DNA from: a virus
DNA: 32,463 bases
Virus record (IMG/VR): IMGVR_UViG_3300006190_000004
Location: 1 to 32,463 of that record
Reading direction: 5' to 3' (one strand)
The notes beneath the pieces were generated by a model, which was not told the DNA's origin, made no database searches, and saw nothing but the letters and a program-made list of their open reading frames with translations. Shown here in pieces: positions 31,948 through 32,463 of this stretch. A program made the translations under genes and the position numbers. Every line of letters begins with the position of its first letter. Position 1 is the first letter of the stretch.

Positions 31948-32134
31948 TGTTTTCGTCTTTATTTTTTGTTCTCATTTTATCAAGAGTCTGTAAGAGGTCT
32001 GTCGTTTCATCTTGTATATCTGACATTTGAGATTTTAAAACCTTTAATCTCATAAACACCTTTTGATAATCTCTAAGCTGTACTTTCTGTTCAGCTGTTA
32101 AATCTTCTGTAATTTTCTTAGGATCTATTTCCAT
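31940..32134 (-). CDS. Small coiled-coil protein upstream of UvsX
   Basis: This 64-residue protein is not recognised. It is highly charged, and residues 20-58 form a probable coiled coil (LRDYQKVFMRLKVLKSQMSD). It overlaps both the previous 64-aa gene (17 bases) and UvsX (8 bases), so it is co-translated with the recombinase. A small partner or regulator of recombination is possible, but only position suggests it. Confidence 0.65.
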   Translation of the reverse strand: MEIDPKKITEDLTAEQKVQLRDYQKVFMRLKVLKSQMSDIQDETTDLLQTLDKMRTKNKDENNG

Positions 32135-32312
32135 ATTTTTCTATATCTTCTAATATTGTTACTTGGTTCGTATCTTCTTTAATAACTTCTTTGTCTAAAT
32201 TCTCTATAGCTTCAAATCTATTAATGGTATCTCGTATCTTTGCACCGAGAGTCATATTGTTAGGATTTTCTTTAACTAAATACTTTACTGCTTCATAAAA
32301 TGTATCATTCAT
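32118..32312 (-). CDS. Small acidic protein, 64 aa
   Basis: This 64-residue helical protein is not recognised. Its start lies four bases after the stop of the polymerase-like gene, and its end overlaps the next small ORF by 17 bases, so it is part of the same cluster. It has no membrane helix or cysteine motif. Confidence 0.6.
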   Translation of the reverse strand: MNDTFYEAVKYLVKENPNNMTLGAKIRDTINRFEAIENLDKEVIKEDTNQVTILEDIEKYGNRS

Positions 32313-32316
32313 ATGT

Positions 32317-32463
32317 TTAAAATAAAGAAGTTGAATAAATTAAATTTCGGTTTAACAACTGTAATGAGCATGCTTTTAAAACTCTATTAAGCGGAAGGAT
32401 TACACTTTTTTCAAATTGTATTTCATAATCTACTTCAGGAGCTATTTCATAAGGGTGTTCCCC
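32317..32463 (-). CDS. C-terminal end of a larger gene, possibly DNA polymerase (gp43-like)
   Basis: An open minus-strand frame enters from the right edge and ends at TAA 32319-32317, giving 48 residues. The segment HPYEIAPEVDYEIQFEKSVI then LPLNRVLKACSLQLL resembles the thumb end of B-family DNA polymerases (typically IDYxxYxEKxIxxxLxRIL). The last residues, STSLF, resemble the clamp-binding C-terminus of T4 gp43. In T4, gene 43 lies not far from uvsX, so the position agrees. Only the last 48 residues are visible, so the identification is tentative. Confidence 0.4.
   Translation of the reverse strand, partial: GEHPYEIAPEVDYEIQFEKSVILPLNRVLKACSLQLLNRNLIYSTSLF

Overview
This window is a densely packed, AT-rich piece of a T4-like (contractile-tailed) phage genome. 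It carries head, neck, tail-tube/sheath and packaging genes interleaved with the core replication and recombination genes. All but one of the genes lie on the minus strand, so they read from high to low coordinates. Translation starts lack Shine-Dalgarno sequences and are instead preceded by A-rich leaders. That fits a phage of Bacteroidota (flavobacteria-like) bacteria. The host assignment is an inference from start-site style and base composition; no host gene is present.

Right part (32463-25324), replication and recombination, from right to left: the 3' end of a gene that resembles a B-family DNA polymerase C-terminus, two small coupled ORFs, a UvsX/RecA recombinase, a small unknown, a 2-oxoglutarate/Fe(II) oxygenase, a gp41 DnaB-type helicase, a probable gp33 late-transcription co-activator, and the gp47/gp46 (SbcD/SbcC) nuclease pair. 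Many of these are joined by TAATG or ATGA stop/start overlaps.

Middle part (25303-14551), mostly morphogenesis: gp15-like sheath terminator, an unknown 250-aa protein in its own promoter/terminator unit, gp55 late sigma factor, gp4 head completion, a possible gp2-like protein, gp20 portal, a small acidic protein with a T4-like capsid-targeting N-terminus, a fused prohead protease-scaffold with a 14-residue repeat rod, gp23 major capsid protein between two terminators, and an unknown probable core/internal protein. One plus-strand gene (14057-14554) converges on this block.

Left part (13994-1): gp44 clamp loader, T4-type RNase H, a probable gp62 clamp-loader small subunit, an unknown, a duplicated four-helix membrane protein, a gp14-like neck protein with extra domains, gp16/gp17 terminase, gp18 sheath, gp19 tube, a gp26/gp51-family tail protein with a possible +1 frameshift extension, and the N-terminal 388 codons of a tape-measure-like protein that runs off the left edge.

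A short motif (GATATATAA or GAATATATA) recurs about 20-37 nt upstream of the structural genes and seems absent from most replication genes. Together with gp55 and the gp33 candidate, this suggests a late-transcription system like that of T4 with its own late promoter. Most intergenic gaps are under 120 bases; the largest (17086-17299) holds a terminator and a candidate promoter. I saw no tRNA, CRISPR, insertion sequence or integrase.
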